From: Lachnospiraceae bacterium
GTDB lineage: Bacteria; Bacillota; Clostridia; Lachnospirales; Lachnospiraceae
Length of the DNA stretch: 36,436 bases
Assembly: GCA_015057665.1 (NCBI GenBank)
Contig: SVDY01000025.1
Span: 1 to 36,436, forward strand
Reading direction: 5' to 3'
Shown: in pieces, positions 8,206 through 16,806 of the stretch
Layout: each line of letters begins with the position of its first letter
Position numbering within the stretch: position 1 is the first letter of the stretch
Position numbers and translations under genes: made by a program
The notes under the pieces: model-generated
The model's database searches: none
What the model was told of the DNA's origin: nothing
Seen by the model: the letters and a program-made list of their open reading frames with translations, nothing else

Positions 8206-8685
8206 TTATAAGGAAAGGTTAATATCCTTTCCGCCCGGTTCGTAAGCTCTGTATTTTACGCCGGTAAGATCAAACATACGCTTGGATGCGATGGTTGAAT
8301 CTGTGTTTGCATATTTATCAGAAAGATAGATGATTTCCTTGATTCCTGACTGAATAATTGCTTTTGTACATTCGTTACATGGGAAAAGAGTCACATACAC
8401 TCTTGCGCCTTTTAATGAACCGCCGCCATAATTTAAAATAGCATTCAGTTCTGCGTGGCACACATAAAAATACTTTGTGTTGAGAGGATCCCCGGATCTC
8501 TCCCATGGCATAATGTCATCATCGCAGCCGGTCGGCATCCCATTATAGCCAATGGATAAAATCTTGTTCTCGTCATTTACAATACAGGCCCCAACCTGTG
8601 TATTGTTATCCTTGCTTCTCTGTGCTGCGAGCAGAGCAATTCCCATAAAATATTCGTCCCATGTAAGATAATCCTGTCTTTTCAT
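8206..8685 (-). CDS. comEB: dCMP deaminase family protein (ComEB-like)
   Basis: Zinc-dependent cytidine/deoxycytidylate deaminase, 159 residues, making dUMP for thymidylate synthesis. The zinc motif is CHAELNAI (H77, catalytic E79) with FPCNEC (C103, C106). NTQVGACIV near residue 28 and YNGMP near 47 are typical of the dCMP deaminase group rather than of tRNA deaminases. The AGGAGG site is 5 bases upstream of the ATG. The name comEB refers to the Bacillus orthologue; a competence role is not implied. The preceding 188-bp gap holds a stable hairpin. Confidence 0.93.
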   Translation of the reverse strand: MKRQDYLTWDEYFMGIALLAAQRSKDNNTQVGACIVNDENKILSIGYNGMPTGCDDDIMPWERSGDPLNTKYFYVCHAELNAILNYGGGSLKGARVYVTLFPCNECTKAIIQSGIKEIIYLSDKYANTDSTIASKRMFDLTGVKYRAYEPGGKDINLSL

Positions 8686-8755
8686 CTTTTCCTCCTGATT
8701 ATGTTAAAGTACGCCCTTATCCCGGCGATTTGTATGTTTTTCGATTCACGCAAAG

Positions 8756-8798
8756 GGAGGGACAAGCAAAGTACTGCCCTGTGGCAGCAATGTCCTCC
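8756..8798 (-). other. Stable nested hairpin in the apgM-comEB gap
   Basis: GGAGGGACA (8756-8764) pairs with TGTCCTCC (8791-8798) with one bulge, enclosing CTGCC/GGCAG (8774-8778 with 8783-8787). On the comEB mRNA strand it is not followed by a U run, so it looks more like a leader or processing structure than an intrinsic terminator. The rest of the 188-bp gap shows no convincing gene or promoter. Confidence 0.5.
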
Positions 8799-8873
8799 TG
8801 TCCCCTCACTGTTGTCTGCTAATTATGATATCCCATCTACGGATTGTTCGTTCTATTTCATCTTTCACGGCTA

Positions 8874-10079
8874 TTAATCAATCTGAAGAAAATGGTCAAT
8901 CAATTTGTAACCTTCTTCGATTAAAATGCCTCCATCTTTGGCCTCTGCTTCCGTATAGAGTCTTCCGCTGCCAAGGTCTTCTGTGCTGTCATAAAGCATA
9001 TATGGAATCGGGTCGCTTGTATGGGTTCTCATAGCAATCGGTGTCGGATGATCCGGGAGAACAAGGATTCTTACATCCTCACCTCGTTTTTCCATCTCCT
9101 CTTTTACTACTTTGATGACTTTTTCATCCAGAAATTCTATTGCTTTTACTTTACGTTCCACACTGCCCTGATGTCCCATTTCATCCGGCGCTTCCACATG
9201 GATGTATGCAAAATCAAATCCATCTTCTGTTACAGCCTTCACTGCTGCCATTGCTTTTCCTTCATAGTTAGTATGAAGTCCGCCGTTGGCGCCTTCCACG
9301 ATGATATTTGTCATGCCTGCGCCTACTGCGATGCCTTTTAACAGGTCAACAGCAGAAACCATGACACCTTTTTTCCCTGTCTTTTCTTCAAAAGAAGAAA
9401 GGATCGGCTTAGTGCCTGCACCCCAGAACCAGCAAGAGTTAGCAGGATTTAATCCTTTTGCCCTGCGTTCCACGTTGATTGGGTGGTCTTTTAAAATGTC
9501 GTAACTCTTTTTCATGAGAGATTTTAACATCTCGTCTGCCGGCAGATATTCCCCGATCGCTCTGCCAAGGATATCGTGAGGAGGAGTCAGAGACTGTACC
9601 TCGCCCTTATCCCAAATCAGCAGATGGCGGTAACTGGTGCCAACATAGAATTTATAGATATCATCTTCCAGTTCTGTACGGACTGCGTCTAATAAAACAG
9701 CCGCATCTTCTGTTGAGATTTCTCCTGAACTATGGTCGATGACTGTCTTTTTCTCGTATTCTTCCTCCTCTTCGGAAAGAGTAACAATATTGCAGCGGAT
9801 TGCTACATCTGTCTCTTTCATATCCACGCCGATGCTTAAGGCTTCCAGAGGAGATCTTCCTGTATAGTATTTTCTTGGGTTATAACCGATTACAGCCAAG
9901 TTAGCTGTATCGCTTCCCGGACTCATTCCTTCCGGAATGGTATGGGCAAGACCGATCTCTGATACCGCTGCCATCTGATCCATAGTTGGAGTTTTGGCAT
10001 AAGAAAGGGGAGTCTTTCCGCCTAATTCATCAATTGGCCAGTCGGCCATACCGTCGCCTAATACTACGATGTACTTCAT
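8874..10079 (-). CDS. apgM: Archaeal-type 2,3-BPG-independent phosphoglycerate mutase family protein
   Basis: A 401-residue alkaline-phosphatase-superfamily protein of the ApgM type. Metal-binding LGDGMADWP (7-15), the catalytic-serine region GSDTANLAVIGY (S56), and later the HVEAPDEMGHQG and LPDHPTPIAMRTHTSDPIPY motifs are clear. Family annotation is phosphoglycerate mutase. It follows hom with a 37-bp gap on the same strand and no thrB is seen in the window. Members of this family beside hom have been proposed by comparative genomics to act as a functional analogue of homoserine kinase. That alternative is plausible here but cannot be decided from sequence. AAAGGA lies about 10 bases before the ATG. 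Confidence 0.9.
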   Translation of the reverse strand: MKYIVVLGDGMADWPIDELGGKTPLSYAKTPTMDQMAAVSEIGLAHTIPEGMSPGSDTANLAVIGYNPRKYYTGRSPLEALSIGVDMKETDVAIRCNIVTLSEEEEEYEKKTVIDHSSGEISTEDAAVLLDAVRTELEDDIYKFYVGTSYRHLLIWDKGEVQSLTPPHDILGRAIGEYLPADEMLKSLMKKSYDILKDHPINVERRAKGLNPANSCWFWGAGTKPILSSFEEKTGKKGVMVSAVDLLKGIAVGAGMTNIIVEGANGGLHTNYEGKAMAAVKAVTEDGFDFAYIHVEAPDEMGHQGSVERKVKAIEFLDEKVIKVVKEEMEKRGEDVRILVLPDHPTPIAMRTHTSDPIPYMLYDSTEDLGSGRLYTEAEAKDGGILIEEGYKLIDHFLQID

Positions 10080-10116
10080 ATGCTGTCATTCCTTTCTTGA
10101 TTTCAGGCTTTCTCGT

Positions 10117-11325
10117 TTAAGCCAATCGGATATATCCAAGAATTTCTTCAAATTCTTTTGTCTTTTCTTTTAATTCTTTTTCTTTTAAGATACCTGTCAC
10201 AAAAGCGTATTCGCCTTCTACGCCGGAAGCTTTTACTTCTTCCACGTCACCAAAGGCTGCTGCTACTTTTGCTTTGTCTACAGAGTCCTTCATACGGATA
10301 AAGACTTTCTGAGCAAAATTATCTGTACTGGAAAGAACAAGTTTCTCCGGATTCCAGATAATGCCCGTATTCTGATTCATGCTGTTGATGGCCTGTACCA
10401 CATCACCGATTACCGCACTTGCTGTTGGAAGCTTGCCTGCACCTGCACCGTAGAACATGGACTCACCAAGCATATTGCCTACCACAGAGATAGAGTTGAA
10501 TGCATCGGACACTCCGGAGAGAGGTCTTGTATTTGGTACAAGTTTTGGCGCTACCATGGCAAAGTGTTCACCGTCTACCATCTTATATGTGCCAAGTAAC
10601 TTGATCTTGCATCCAAGAGCATCCGCATAACGGATATCTTCCGCTGTGATCTTTGTAATACCTTCTGTATAAATATCTTCAAAATCAACCTGCTGTCCCA
10701 CGGCTAAAGATGCAAGAATCGCAATCTTACGGCATGGGTCATGTCCTTCCACGTCTGCTTCCGGGTTACGTTCTGCATAACCTTTATCCTGAGCATCCTT
10801 CAATGCCTGTTCGAAAGTCCAGCCATCATAAGTCATTTTGGAAAGAATATAGTTAGTTGTTCCGTTTAAAATACCGGAGATTTCTAAAATAATATCACCT
10901 GTCAGACATTCATTAATCGGACGGATAATAGGGATGCCGCCACCAACACTGGCTTCAAATAAAAAGTTGGTATTGTTTTCTTTTGCAAGGGCGATAAGCT
11001 CTGCTCCATGTTTCGCTACCAGTTCTTTGTTGGAAGTTACATAGGCTTTTCCTGCTTTTAAAGCTTTTTTTGCAAATGTAAATGCCGGCTCCAGGCCTCC
11101 CATAGTTTCAATCACTACCTGAACGTCTCTGTCATTTTCAATAATGGCAAAATCATGAATAACTTTTTTCTCCACTGATGTCCCCGGGAACTCACGAAGG
11201 TCAAGTACATATTTGACATTTACTGCGTGACGGGTTCTTTTTTGAAGCACTGCCTGATTTGTCTCAATGACTTCCACTGCTCCGGACCCGATTGTTCCGT
11301 ATCCTAAAACTGCTACATTAATCAT
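10117..11325 (-). CDS. hom: Homoserine dehydrogenase
   Basis: Reduces aspartate semialdehyde to homoserine, the branch point to threonine and methionine. The NAD(P)-binding loop is GYGTIGSG (8-15), TSNKELVA follows, and the catalytic domain contains GILNGTTNYIL and EADVEGHDPCRKIAILA. A C-terminal ACT domain (from about residue 328, KVFIRMKDSV onwards) implies threonine feedback control. The start at 11325 was chosen because GGAGAGG lies 6 bases upstream and MINVAVLGYG fits the family; a frame open to 11349 overlaps prfB. It is 402 residues, and prfB ends 13 bases upstream, so it probably shares the prfB transcript. Confidence 0.95.
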   Translation of the reverse strand: MINVAVLGYGTIGSGAVEVIETNQAVLQKRTRHAVNVKYVLDLREFPGTSVEKKVIHDFAIIENDRDVQVVIETMGGLEPAFTFAKKALKAGKAYVTSNKELVAKHGAELIALAKENNTNFLFEASVGGGIPIIRPINECLTGDIILEISGILNGTTNYILSKMTYDGWTFEQALKDAQDKGYAERNPEADVEGHDPCRKIAILASLAVGQQVDFEDIYTEGITKITAEDIRYADALGCKIKLLGTYKMVDGEHFAMVAPKLVPNTRPLSGVSDAFNSISVVGNMLGESMFYGAGAGKLPTASAVIGDVVQAINSMNQNTGIIWNPEKLVLSSTDNFAQKVFIRMKDSVDKAKVAAAFGDVEEVKASGVEGEYAFVTGILKEKELKEKTKEFEEILGYIRLA

Positions 11326-11338
11326 GTTTTTCCTCTCC

Positions 11339-12442
11339 TTACTGTACAATGTATTTTAAATAGGCATTGATAAACGGTTCCAAGTTACCGTCCATAACGC
11401 TTTGCACGTTACCTACTTCTGTATTCGTACGATGATCCTTTACCAGCGTGTATGGCTGCATAACGTAGGATCTGATCTGGCTGCCCCAGCCGATTTCCTT
11501 CACTTCGCCTCGAAGATCGGATATCTTCTCTAAATTCTCCTGCTGTTTTAACAGGTAGAGTTTTGCCTTTAACATCTTCATGGCACGGTCTTTGTTCTTG
11601 TGCTGGGATCTTTCATTCTGACACTGAACCACAATACCGGTTGGAAGGTGAGTGATTCGGATGGCAGAGTCTGTCTTATTGACATGCTGTCCGCCCGCAC
11701 CGCTGGCACGGTAGGTGTCAATCTTAATCTCTTCTTCTGCAATCTCAATATTGATGTCTTCTTCAATATCCGGCATGACATCGCAGGAAGCAAAGGATGT
11801 CTGGCGTTTTCCTGCCGCATTAAACGGTGAAATACGCACAAGACGATGCACGCCTTTTTCAGATTTTAAATAGCCGTATGCATTCTCTCCCTTAATGGAA
11901 AGGGTGATGGATTTGATACCGGCCTCTTCTCCGTCCAGATAGTCAAGAACTTCTGTTGCGTAGCCTCTTTTTTCCGCCCATCTGCTGTACATACGGTAAA
12001 GCATGCCTGCCCAGTCACAGGATTCGGTACCGCCGGCACCTGCATGAAGGGTAAGGATTGCATTTTCACTGTCATATTCTCCGGAAAGAAGAGTATGGAT
12101 TTTGAGTTCTTCAAATTCTTTTTCAAACTCAGCCATGGCTTCTTCGATCTCCGGAATCAGTTCCGGATCGTTTTCCTCATAACCCATCTCAATCAGCGTA
12201 TCGATATCTTCTTTGGCTGCGATCAAAGACTTATAATCTTCCACATCCTGTTTTAAAACTTTTAACTGTTTCATCACTTCCTGGGATTTCTGGGTATCAT
12301 CCCAGAAATCTGCTTTCTCCATAGAAGATTCCAGTTCAGCGATGGTTTCTGTTTTGCTGTCTAATTTGAGGGCATCCTTCATTTCCTGTAAAGGTGCCTC
12401 ATAAGTATTCAGTTTATATTTGATCTGATCTAATTCAATCAC
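11339..12442 (-). CDS. prfB: Peptide chain release factor 2
   Basis: Recognises UGA and UAA stop codons. The 367-residue protein has SPF (205-207), the RF2 stop-codon recognition tripeptide, and SGAGGQHVNKTDSA with GGQ at 250-252 that triggers peptide release. The start is GTG at 12442 with CAGGAG about 8 bases upstream. The gene is one uninterrupted frame: around codons 24-29, where many prfB genes carry an in-frame UGA and a programmed +1 frameshift, this one reads ALKLDS with no stop. The usual autoregulation therefore appears absent. It follows secA after 97 bp that contain a GAATCCG/CGGATTC hairpin. Confidence 0.97.
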   Translation of the reverse strand: MIELDQIKYKLNTYEAPLQEMKDALKLDSKTETIAELESSMEKADFWDDTQKSQEVMKQLKVLKQDVEDYKSLIAAKEDIDTLIEMGYEENDPELIPEIEEAMAEFEKEFEELKIHTLLSGEYDSENAILTLHAGAGGTESCDWAGMLYRMYSRWAEKRGYATEVLDYLDGEEAGIKSITLSIKGENAYGYLKSEKGVHRLVRISPFNAAGKRQTSFASCDVMPDIEEDINIEIAEEEIKIDTYRASGAGGQHVNKTDSAIRITHLPTGIVVQCQNERSQHKNKDRAMKMLKAKLYLLKQQENLEKISDLRGEVKEIGWGSQIRSYVMQPYTLVKDHRTNTEVGNVQSVMDGNLEPFINAYLKYIVQ

Positions 12443-12466
12443 GGTCGTTTCTCCTGATTCATATTC

Positions 12467-12486
12467 GAATCCGTTCTTTCGGATTC
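12467..12486 (-). other. Short hairpin in the secA-prfB gap
   Basis: GAATCCG (12467-12473) and CGGATTC (12480-12486) form a perfect 7-bp stem with a 6-base loop, about 25 bases upstream of the prfB GTG. No U tract follows on the mRNA strand. It may modulate message stability or prfB translation; function unknown. Confidence 0.4.
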
Positions 12487-12539
12487 AGATTCGTGCCTTC
12501 TTTCATGATGTCAGCGTTTTGCTTTGTCTTTCATCATAT

Positions 12540-15122
12540 CTAGACATTTCTGCCGCAGCACTGTTTGTATTTCTTGCCGGAACCGCATGGACATGGGTCG
12601 TTTCTGCCGATTTTGGCTTCTTTTCTTACATATGGTCCTTTGGCAACAGAATCATCTTTGTTTGTTCCTGTTACTTTGGCTACCTGTTCTCTTTCTACAT
12701 GCTGCTCGATGCGAAGGTGCATAAGACCTGTGATAGTATCTTCGTTGATACCACGAATCAATTCATCGAACATGTCATAACCTAAGAACTTGTACTGAAC
12801 AACAGGATCCTTCTGTCCATATGCCTGCAAACCTACGCCCTGACGGAGCTGATCCATATCATCAATATGAGTCATCCATTTTCTGTCAATTACTTTTAAG
12901 AGGATGATACGTTCTAATTCGCGGAAGTATTCTTCTGGGAAATGTTCTGCAAATTCTGCTTCTTTCTTCGCATATGCAGCCTGTCCAAGTTCCTGAATGC
13001 GGGCTGTAAAGCCTTCCAGATCATTCTTTGCTTTTTCTTCTTCTGTAAGTGCGATTTTTGCCATAGGAATCTTAGGAAGGAGGATCTGATTCAGTTCCTT
13101 CATATCCCATTCTGCTGCCGGAAGGCCGTCACCTGCCACCTGGGCAACTGCATCGGAAATTACTTTGTCCATCATGTTCATGATAGATTCACGCATGTCT
13201 TCTCCGTCTAATACACGGCGGCGTTCGTTATACATAATTTCACGCTGCTCGTTATTTACTCTGTCATATTCTAACAGGTTGCGGCGGATACTGAAGTTGT
13301 TGCTTTCAATCTTTTTCTGTGCTTTTTCGATAGTTGCACTGATTGTTTTATGCTGAATTTCTTCTCCCTCAGGAATGTTTAATGCACGGTATACGGCAAG
13401 CATACGCTCAGAACCGAACAGACGCATTAAATCATCTTCAAGAGATAAGTAAAATTTGGATTCACCCGGGTCACCCTGACGTCCGGAACGTCCGCGGAGC
13501 TGGTTGTCGATACGTCTTGCCTCATGGCGTTCTGTACCGATGATCTTAAGACCGCCGCGCTCTGCAACGCCTTCTGCAAGCTTAATGTCAGTACCACGGC
13601 CTGCCATGTTGGTTGCGATTGTAACTGCACCAATCTCACCTGCTGCCGCTACGATTTCCGCTTCCTGTTCATGGAATTTAGCATTTAATACTGTGTGTGG
13701 AATTCCAACTTTACGGAGCATGTTACTTAACAGTTCGGAAGTCTCAATGGTAATTGTACCAACAAGACAAGGCTGCCCTTTGGCATGAGCTTCCTGAATC
13801 TCACGTACAACGGCTTTGAACTTTTCATTCTTTGTCATGTAGATTGCATCATCCCAGTCTTTACGCTGTACCGGTTTATTTGTAGGAATCACAACTACGT
13901 CCATACCGTAGATTTCACGGAATTCGTTTTCTTCTGTGAGGGCTGTACCTGTCATACCTGCTTTTTTTGCATATTTATTAAAGAAGTTCTGGAATGTGAT
14001 GGTTGCAAGAGTTCTGGACTCTCTTCTTACTTTCACGCCTTCTTTTGCTTCAATGGCCTGATGAAGACCATCAGAATATCTTCTTCCCGGCATAATACGT
14101 CCGGTAAATTCGTCTACGATCAGTACTTCGTTGTCTTTTACTACATAATCCTGATCACGGAACATTAAGTTGTGGGCACGGAGTGCAAGGATAATGTTAT
14201 GCTGAATCTCTAAGTTGTCAGCATCTGCAAGGTTATCGATATGGAAATATTCTTCAATCTTTTTAATACCTTCTGCTGTCAGGATAACCTGTTTTTCTTT
14301 TTCATTTACAAGGAAGTCACCGTCTTCTTTGGCTTCTTCGCCCATAATGGCATCAATCTTGGATAACTCACCGTCACCAACGCCTCGTCTCATTCTTCTT
14401 GCAAGGAAGTCACATACTTTATAAAGGTCTGTGGACTTACCGCTCTGACCGGAAATGATCAGTGGTGTTCTGGCTTCGTCGATTAATACAGAGTCAACCT
14501 CATCCACGATGGCAAAATTTAATTCTCTTTGCACAAGCTGTTCTTTGTAGATAACCATGTTATCTCTTAAGTAGTCGAAACCAAGTTCGTTGTTTGTTAC
14601 GTAAGTGATGTCACAGTTATAAGCTGCACGTCTTTCATCATTGTCATAGCTGTTTAAAATAACGCCGACTGTAAGACCTAAGAAGCGGTGAATCTGACCC
14701 ATCCATTCCGCGTCACGCTTTGCAAGGTAGTCGTTGACTGTTACAACGTGAACACCTTTGCCTTCTAAGGCATTCAGGTAAGAAGGAAGAGTCGCTACTA
14801 AAGTTTTACCTTCACCAGTCTTCATTTCGGAAATACGTCCCTGGTGAAGAATGATACCGCCCATAAGCTGTACACGGTAATGTTTCATGCCAAGTACACG
14901 CACTGCTGCTTCACGTACAACTGCGTATGCTTCTACAAGTAAATCATCTAATGTCTCGCCGTTTGCAAGACGTTTTTTAAATTCCTGTGTCTTTGCTTTT
15001 AACTGATCATCTGTAAGTGCCTGCATCTGACTGTCTAAAGCTTCGATCTTATTTACTGTACTTTCGATTTTTTTGATTTCTCTGTCACTGTAGGAACCAA
15101 AGATTTTGTCTAAAAATCCCAT
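12540..15122 (-). CDS. secA: Preprotein translocase ATPase SecA
   Basis: Motor of the Sec pathway, 860 residues, peripheral at the membrane with SecYEG. Walker A is MKTGEGKT (100-107), and [12 protein letters not shown] supplies Walker B. The VAGRGTD-type helicase motif appears as [11 protein letters not shown], followed by [11 protein letters not shown]. The C-terminus carries the zinc-binding SEC-C motif (C844, C846, C855, C856). AAGGAG lies 7 bases before the ATG. A 37-codon frame stops with TGA immediately before the secA ATG. A promoter is visible at 15267-15295. Confidence 0.98.
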   Translation of the reverse strand: MGFLDKIFGSYSDREIKKIESTVNKIEALDSQMQALTDDQLKAKTQEFKKRLANGETLDDLLVEAYAVVREAAVRVLGMKHYRVQLMGGIILHQGRISEMKTGEGKTLVATLPSYLNALEGKGVHVVTVNDYLAKRDAEWMGQIHRFLGLTVGVILNSYDNDERRAAYNCDITYVTNNELGFDYLRDNMVIYKEQLVQRELNFAIVDEVDSVLIDEARTPLIISGQSGKSTDLYKVCDFLARRMRRGVGDGELSKIDAIMGEEAKEDGDFLVNEKEKQVILTAEGIKKIEEYFHIDNLADADNLEIQHNIILALRAHNLMFRDQDYVVKDNEVLIVDEFTGRIMPGRRYSDGLHQAIEAKEGVKVRRESRTLATITFQNFFNKYAKKAGMTGTALTEENEFREIYGMDVVVIPTNKPVQRKDWDDAIYMTKNEKFKAVVREIQEAHAKGQPCLVGTITIETSELLSNMLRKVGIPHTVLNAKFHEQEAEIVAAAGEIGAVTIATNMAGRGTDIKLAEGVAERGGLKIIGTERHEARRIDNQLRGRSGRQGDPGESKFYLSLEDDLMRLFGSERMLAVYRALNIPEGEEIQHKTISATIEKAQKKIESNNFSIRRNLLEYDRVNNEQREIMYNERRRVLDGEDMRESIMNMMDKVISDAVAQVAGDGLPAAEWDMKELNQILLPKIPMAKIALTEEEKAKNDLEGFTARIQELGQAAYAKKEAEFAEHFPEEYFRELERIILLKVIDRKWMTHIDDMDQLRQGVGLQAYGQKDPVVQYKFLGYDMFDELIRGINEDTITGLMHLRIEQHVEREQVAKVTGTNKDDSVAKGPYVRKEAKIGRNDPCPCGSGKKYKQCCGRNV

Positions 15123-15266
15123 TCATATTCTCCTTAATTCTTTTCTATTATCGGGTCCAATCAAATCTCTTTTGCAAGACCTGGCATGGGTTTTCACTCC
15201 CATCTGATATAGACCGTTATCCACAAAATGGTTCATAGCCGAGGGTAGACTCCGGCATAATAATTT

Positions 15267-15295
15267 ATTGTAGCACTCCTTCTTAAAAAATACAA
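15267..15295 (-). promoter_or_regulatory. Probable secA promoter with extended -10
   Basis: Minus-strand TTGTAT (15290-15295), 17-bp spacer and TACAAT (15267-15272), with TGC before the -10 forming an extended -10. It predicts a leader of about 140 bases for secA. The leader holds a GCCGGAG/CTCGGC hairpin, an ATGGG/CCCAT hairpin, and a perfect DnaA-box sequence (TTATCCACA on the plus strand, 15217-15225). Confidence 0.6.
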
Positions 15296-15326
15296 GTTCT
15301 TTCCACTTTCCCAGCCATATGCCCAC

Positions 15327-15357
15327 CCCAGCCCTTCTCTGGGAAGAATCCCTTCCC
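15327..15357 (-). other. Two competing hairpins upstream of the secA promoter
   Basis: CCCAG/CTGGG (15327-15331 with 15339-15343) and GGGAAG/CTTCCC (15341-15346 with 15352-15357) share the bases GGG at 15341-15343, so only one can form fully. They lie upstream of the secA promoter, between it and the large palindrome, in a GC-rich patch. Because they precede the promoter they more likely belong to a repeat or to an older leader than to the secA mRNA. Confidence 0.4.
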
Positions 15358-15477
15358 GGGCTACTAAAAGCATCTTTTTGGGTATTTATGAAAAAGCCGG
15401 CGACAGGATGTCTATTTGCCTGTTTGTTCCACAACTCGCATTCAGGTTTGATGCAAAGAACAGCAGCTTTTTTTCTA

Positions 15478-15800
15478 TGCATTTTTTTGTAGAATTTCAA
15501 AAACAGCAGTTGGAAAAATAGCCGGACAGGAAGAGTGTTTGAGGAACAGATTTCCGAAGACTCTATTTAAAATCACAATCCGTCCATTGGACGGATGATA
15601 TAAACACAAAAAGAAGAAGGACAAAGCATATTCTATGATTGTTTTGTCCTTCTTCTTTTATGTGTTTCATAAAAAACTTTTTCAAAGTTTTTTATTGTGA
15701 TTTTATCTTTGATATAGAAGTAATCTGTTCCGAGTTTTCTTCCGTCCGGCAAATAAAATCTTCCAACTGCTGTTTTTATGAAATTCCTTAAAAAGATGCA
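15478..15800. repeat. Large imperfect palindrome (MITE-like inverted repeat) between hpf and secA
   Basis: The left arm, read inward from 15478, matches the reverse complement of the right arm read inward from 15800. Shared blocks include TGCAT, GAATTTCA, AAAACAGCAGTTGGAA, GCCGGAC, GGAACAGATT and AAAATCACAAT, with small indels between. Inside are a perfect hairpin at 15578-15596 (ATCCGTCC/GGACGGAT), a core stem of about 24 bp at 15602-15667, and a perfect AAAAAACTTT/AAAGTTTTTT hairpin at 15671-15693. Weaker symmetry continues outward to about 15437 and 15835. No transposase gene is present. It resembles a non-autonomous mobile element or a dispersed intergenic repeat; it could also act as a bidirectional terminator. 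Confidence 0.7.
15602..15667. terminator. Terminator-like core stem of the palindrome
   Basis: The left arm (15602-15625) and right arm (15643-15667) pair over about 24 bp with one bulged base. The arms contain AAGAAGAAGGACAAA and TTTGTCCTTCTTCTT, flanked by A-rich and T-rich tracts on both sides, as in bidirectional intrinsic terminators. On the minus strand it would stop transcripts arriving from hpf before they reach secA. Confidence 0.5.
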
Positions 15801-15842
15801 GTAAAAAGGCTGCGTTCTTTCAGGAGAACCTGCGCTCAGACA

Positions 15843-15867
15843 AGGAAGCCCTCTATGGAGCTTCCCT
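15843..15867 (-). terminator. Possible hpf terminator hairpin
   Basis: AGGAAGC (15843-15849) pairs with GCTTCC(CT) (15860-15867) just after the hpf stop codon. The downstream U-rich run on the mRNA strand comes only after a second hairpin (GTTCT/AGAAC), so termination may need both or may depend on the larger palindrome core. Confidence 0.4.
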
Positions 15868-15881
15868 GATTATATTTCAAT

Positions 15882-16409
15882 TTAGAATTCCGGTTCAATG
15901 AGACCGTATGTATTGCCTTTTCTCTTATATACTACGTTTACTTCGAATGTTTCTGAATTACGGAATACGTAGAAGTTGTGTCCTAATAATTCCATCTGGA
16001 TACATGCTTCTTCCGGATCCATCGGTTTGATGGCGAATTTCTTGCTTCTGATGATTCTTACTTCATCATCGTCATCCACATCTTCCTCTAAGAAATCTGC
16101 AGAGAATGTGTCGGTACCTTTGTTGTAGTTTGTAATCTTGGTCTTGAACTTGCGAACCTGTCTCTCTAAAAGTTCTGTGACAACATCAAGAGATGCATAC
16201 ATATCGTCGCTTTCTTCTTCTGCTCTTAAGATGTTGCCTTTCATCGGGATGGTAACTTCTGCTTTCTGTCTGAACTTCTCCACACTCAAGGTAACATAAC
16301 ATTCTGTCTCCTGATGAAAGAATTTATCCAGTTTGTCAAGCTTTTCGTAAATTGCGTTCTTAAGTCCTTCTGTAACTTCGATGTTCTTGCCGCTGATAAT
16401 ATAACGCAT
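15882..16409 (-). CDS. hpf: Long-form ribosome hibernation promoting factor
   Basis: Binds 30S subunits in slow growth and dimerises ribosomes into 100S particles. The protein is 175 residues: an N-terminal S30AE/YfiA domain (about 1-100, MRYIISGKNIEVTEGLKNAIYEKL), an acidic linker (EEDVDDDDEVRI), and a C-terminal dimerisation domain (KPMDPEEACIQMELLGHNFYVFRN), the usual long HPF layout. The ATG at 16409 was chosen because AAGGAG is about 8 bases upstream; an ATG at 16418 is only 3 bases from that site. A promoter lies at 16514-16542. Confidence 0.95.
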   Translation of the reverse strand: MRYIISGKNIEVTEGLKNAIYEKLDKLDKFFHQETECYVTLSVEKFRQKAEVTIPMKGNILRAEEESDDMYASLDVVTELLERQVRKFKTKITNYNKGTDTFSADFLEEDVDDDDEVRIIRSKKFAIKPMDPEEACIQMELLGHNFYVFRNSETFEVNVVYKRKGNTYGLIEPEF

Positions 16410-16513
16410 ATCATCCACTCCTTTTTACTTATACTCAGGAAATCAAATACGGTCTGCCTGCCAGCTTTCTCAAAAGCCGCAAGCTGTCCGCCTTTTTCGT
16501 TTTTCCTTGCTTA

Positions 16514-16542
16514 ATTATACCACAACCAGCCTGTTTTTCCAA
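16514..16542 (-). promoter_or_regulatory. hpf promoter
   Basis: Minus-strand TTGGAA (16537-16542), 17-bp spacer and perfect TATAAT (16514-16519) preceded by TGG (extended -10). It is about 105 bp upstream of the hpf start codon. Confidence 0.65.
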
Positions 16543-16684
16543 CAGATTTTAGAAAAAAGAAGAAGTTTTTTCCGCTGAACAAAAAATTGTCAAACTATTT
16601 CTGTCGTTTTGCAAATTCGATTTTTTTCGTTTTTGGTGATTTTTATACTTTTTTTACAAAACATCTGTTTTGGGTTTACAGGTT

Positions 16685-16806
16685 TTATTCACTGGTGGAA
16701 AAGTGGGCATCCACTGTGGATAAAGTGGATAACTCTGTGCACAACACTGTTTTTGCGTGTTTTTGGCACTTTTTCGTATGTGGATAAGTTTATAGACTGT
16801 GCACAA
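16685..16806. other. DnaA-box cluster in the AT-rich hpf-trxB gap
   Basis: Two perfect DnaA boxes in the same orientation (TGTGGATAA at 16715-16723 and 16779-16787) are accompanied by four near matches: TTATTCACT (16685-16693), AGTGGATAA (16724-16732, directly abutting the first perfect box), and TGTGCACAA twice (16736-16744, 16798-16806). The flanks are T-rich (16620-16680 and 16807-16870). No gene is seen in 16410-16972. Such clusters occur at origins and at secondary DnaA-titration sites; dnaA and dnaN are not in the window, so a titration or regulatory locus is more likely than oriC. Confidence 0.6.

Noticed and set aside
15123..15500. A 125-codon minus-strand open frame upstream of secA
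   Set aside because: It runs through the secA promoter, GC-rich hairpins and one arm of the palindrome, has no ribosome binding site and no recognised domain. Only its last 37 codons are discussed, as a leader candidate.
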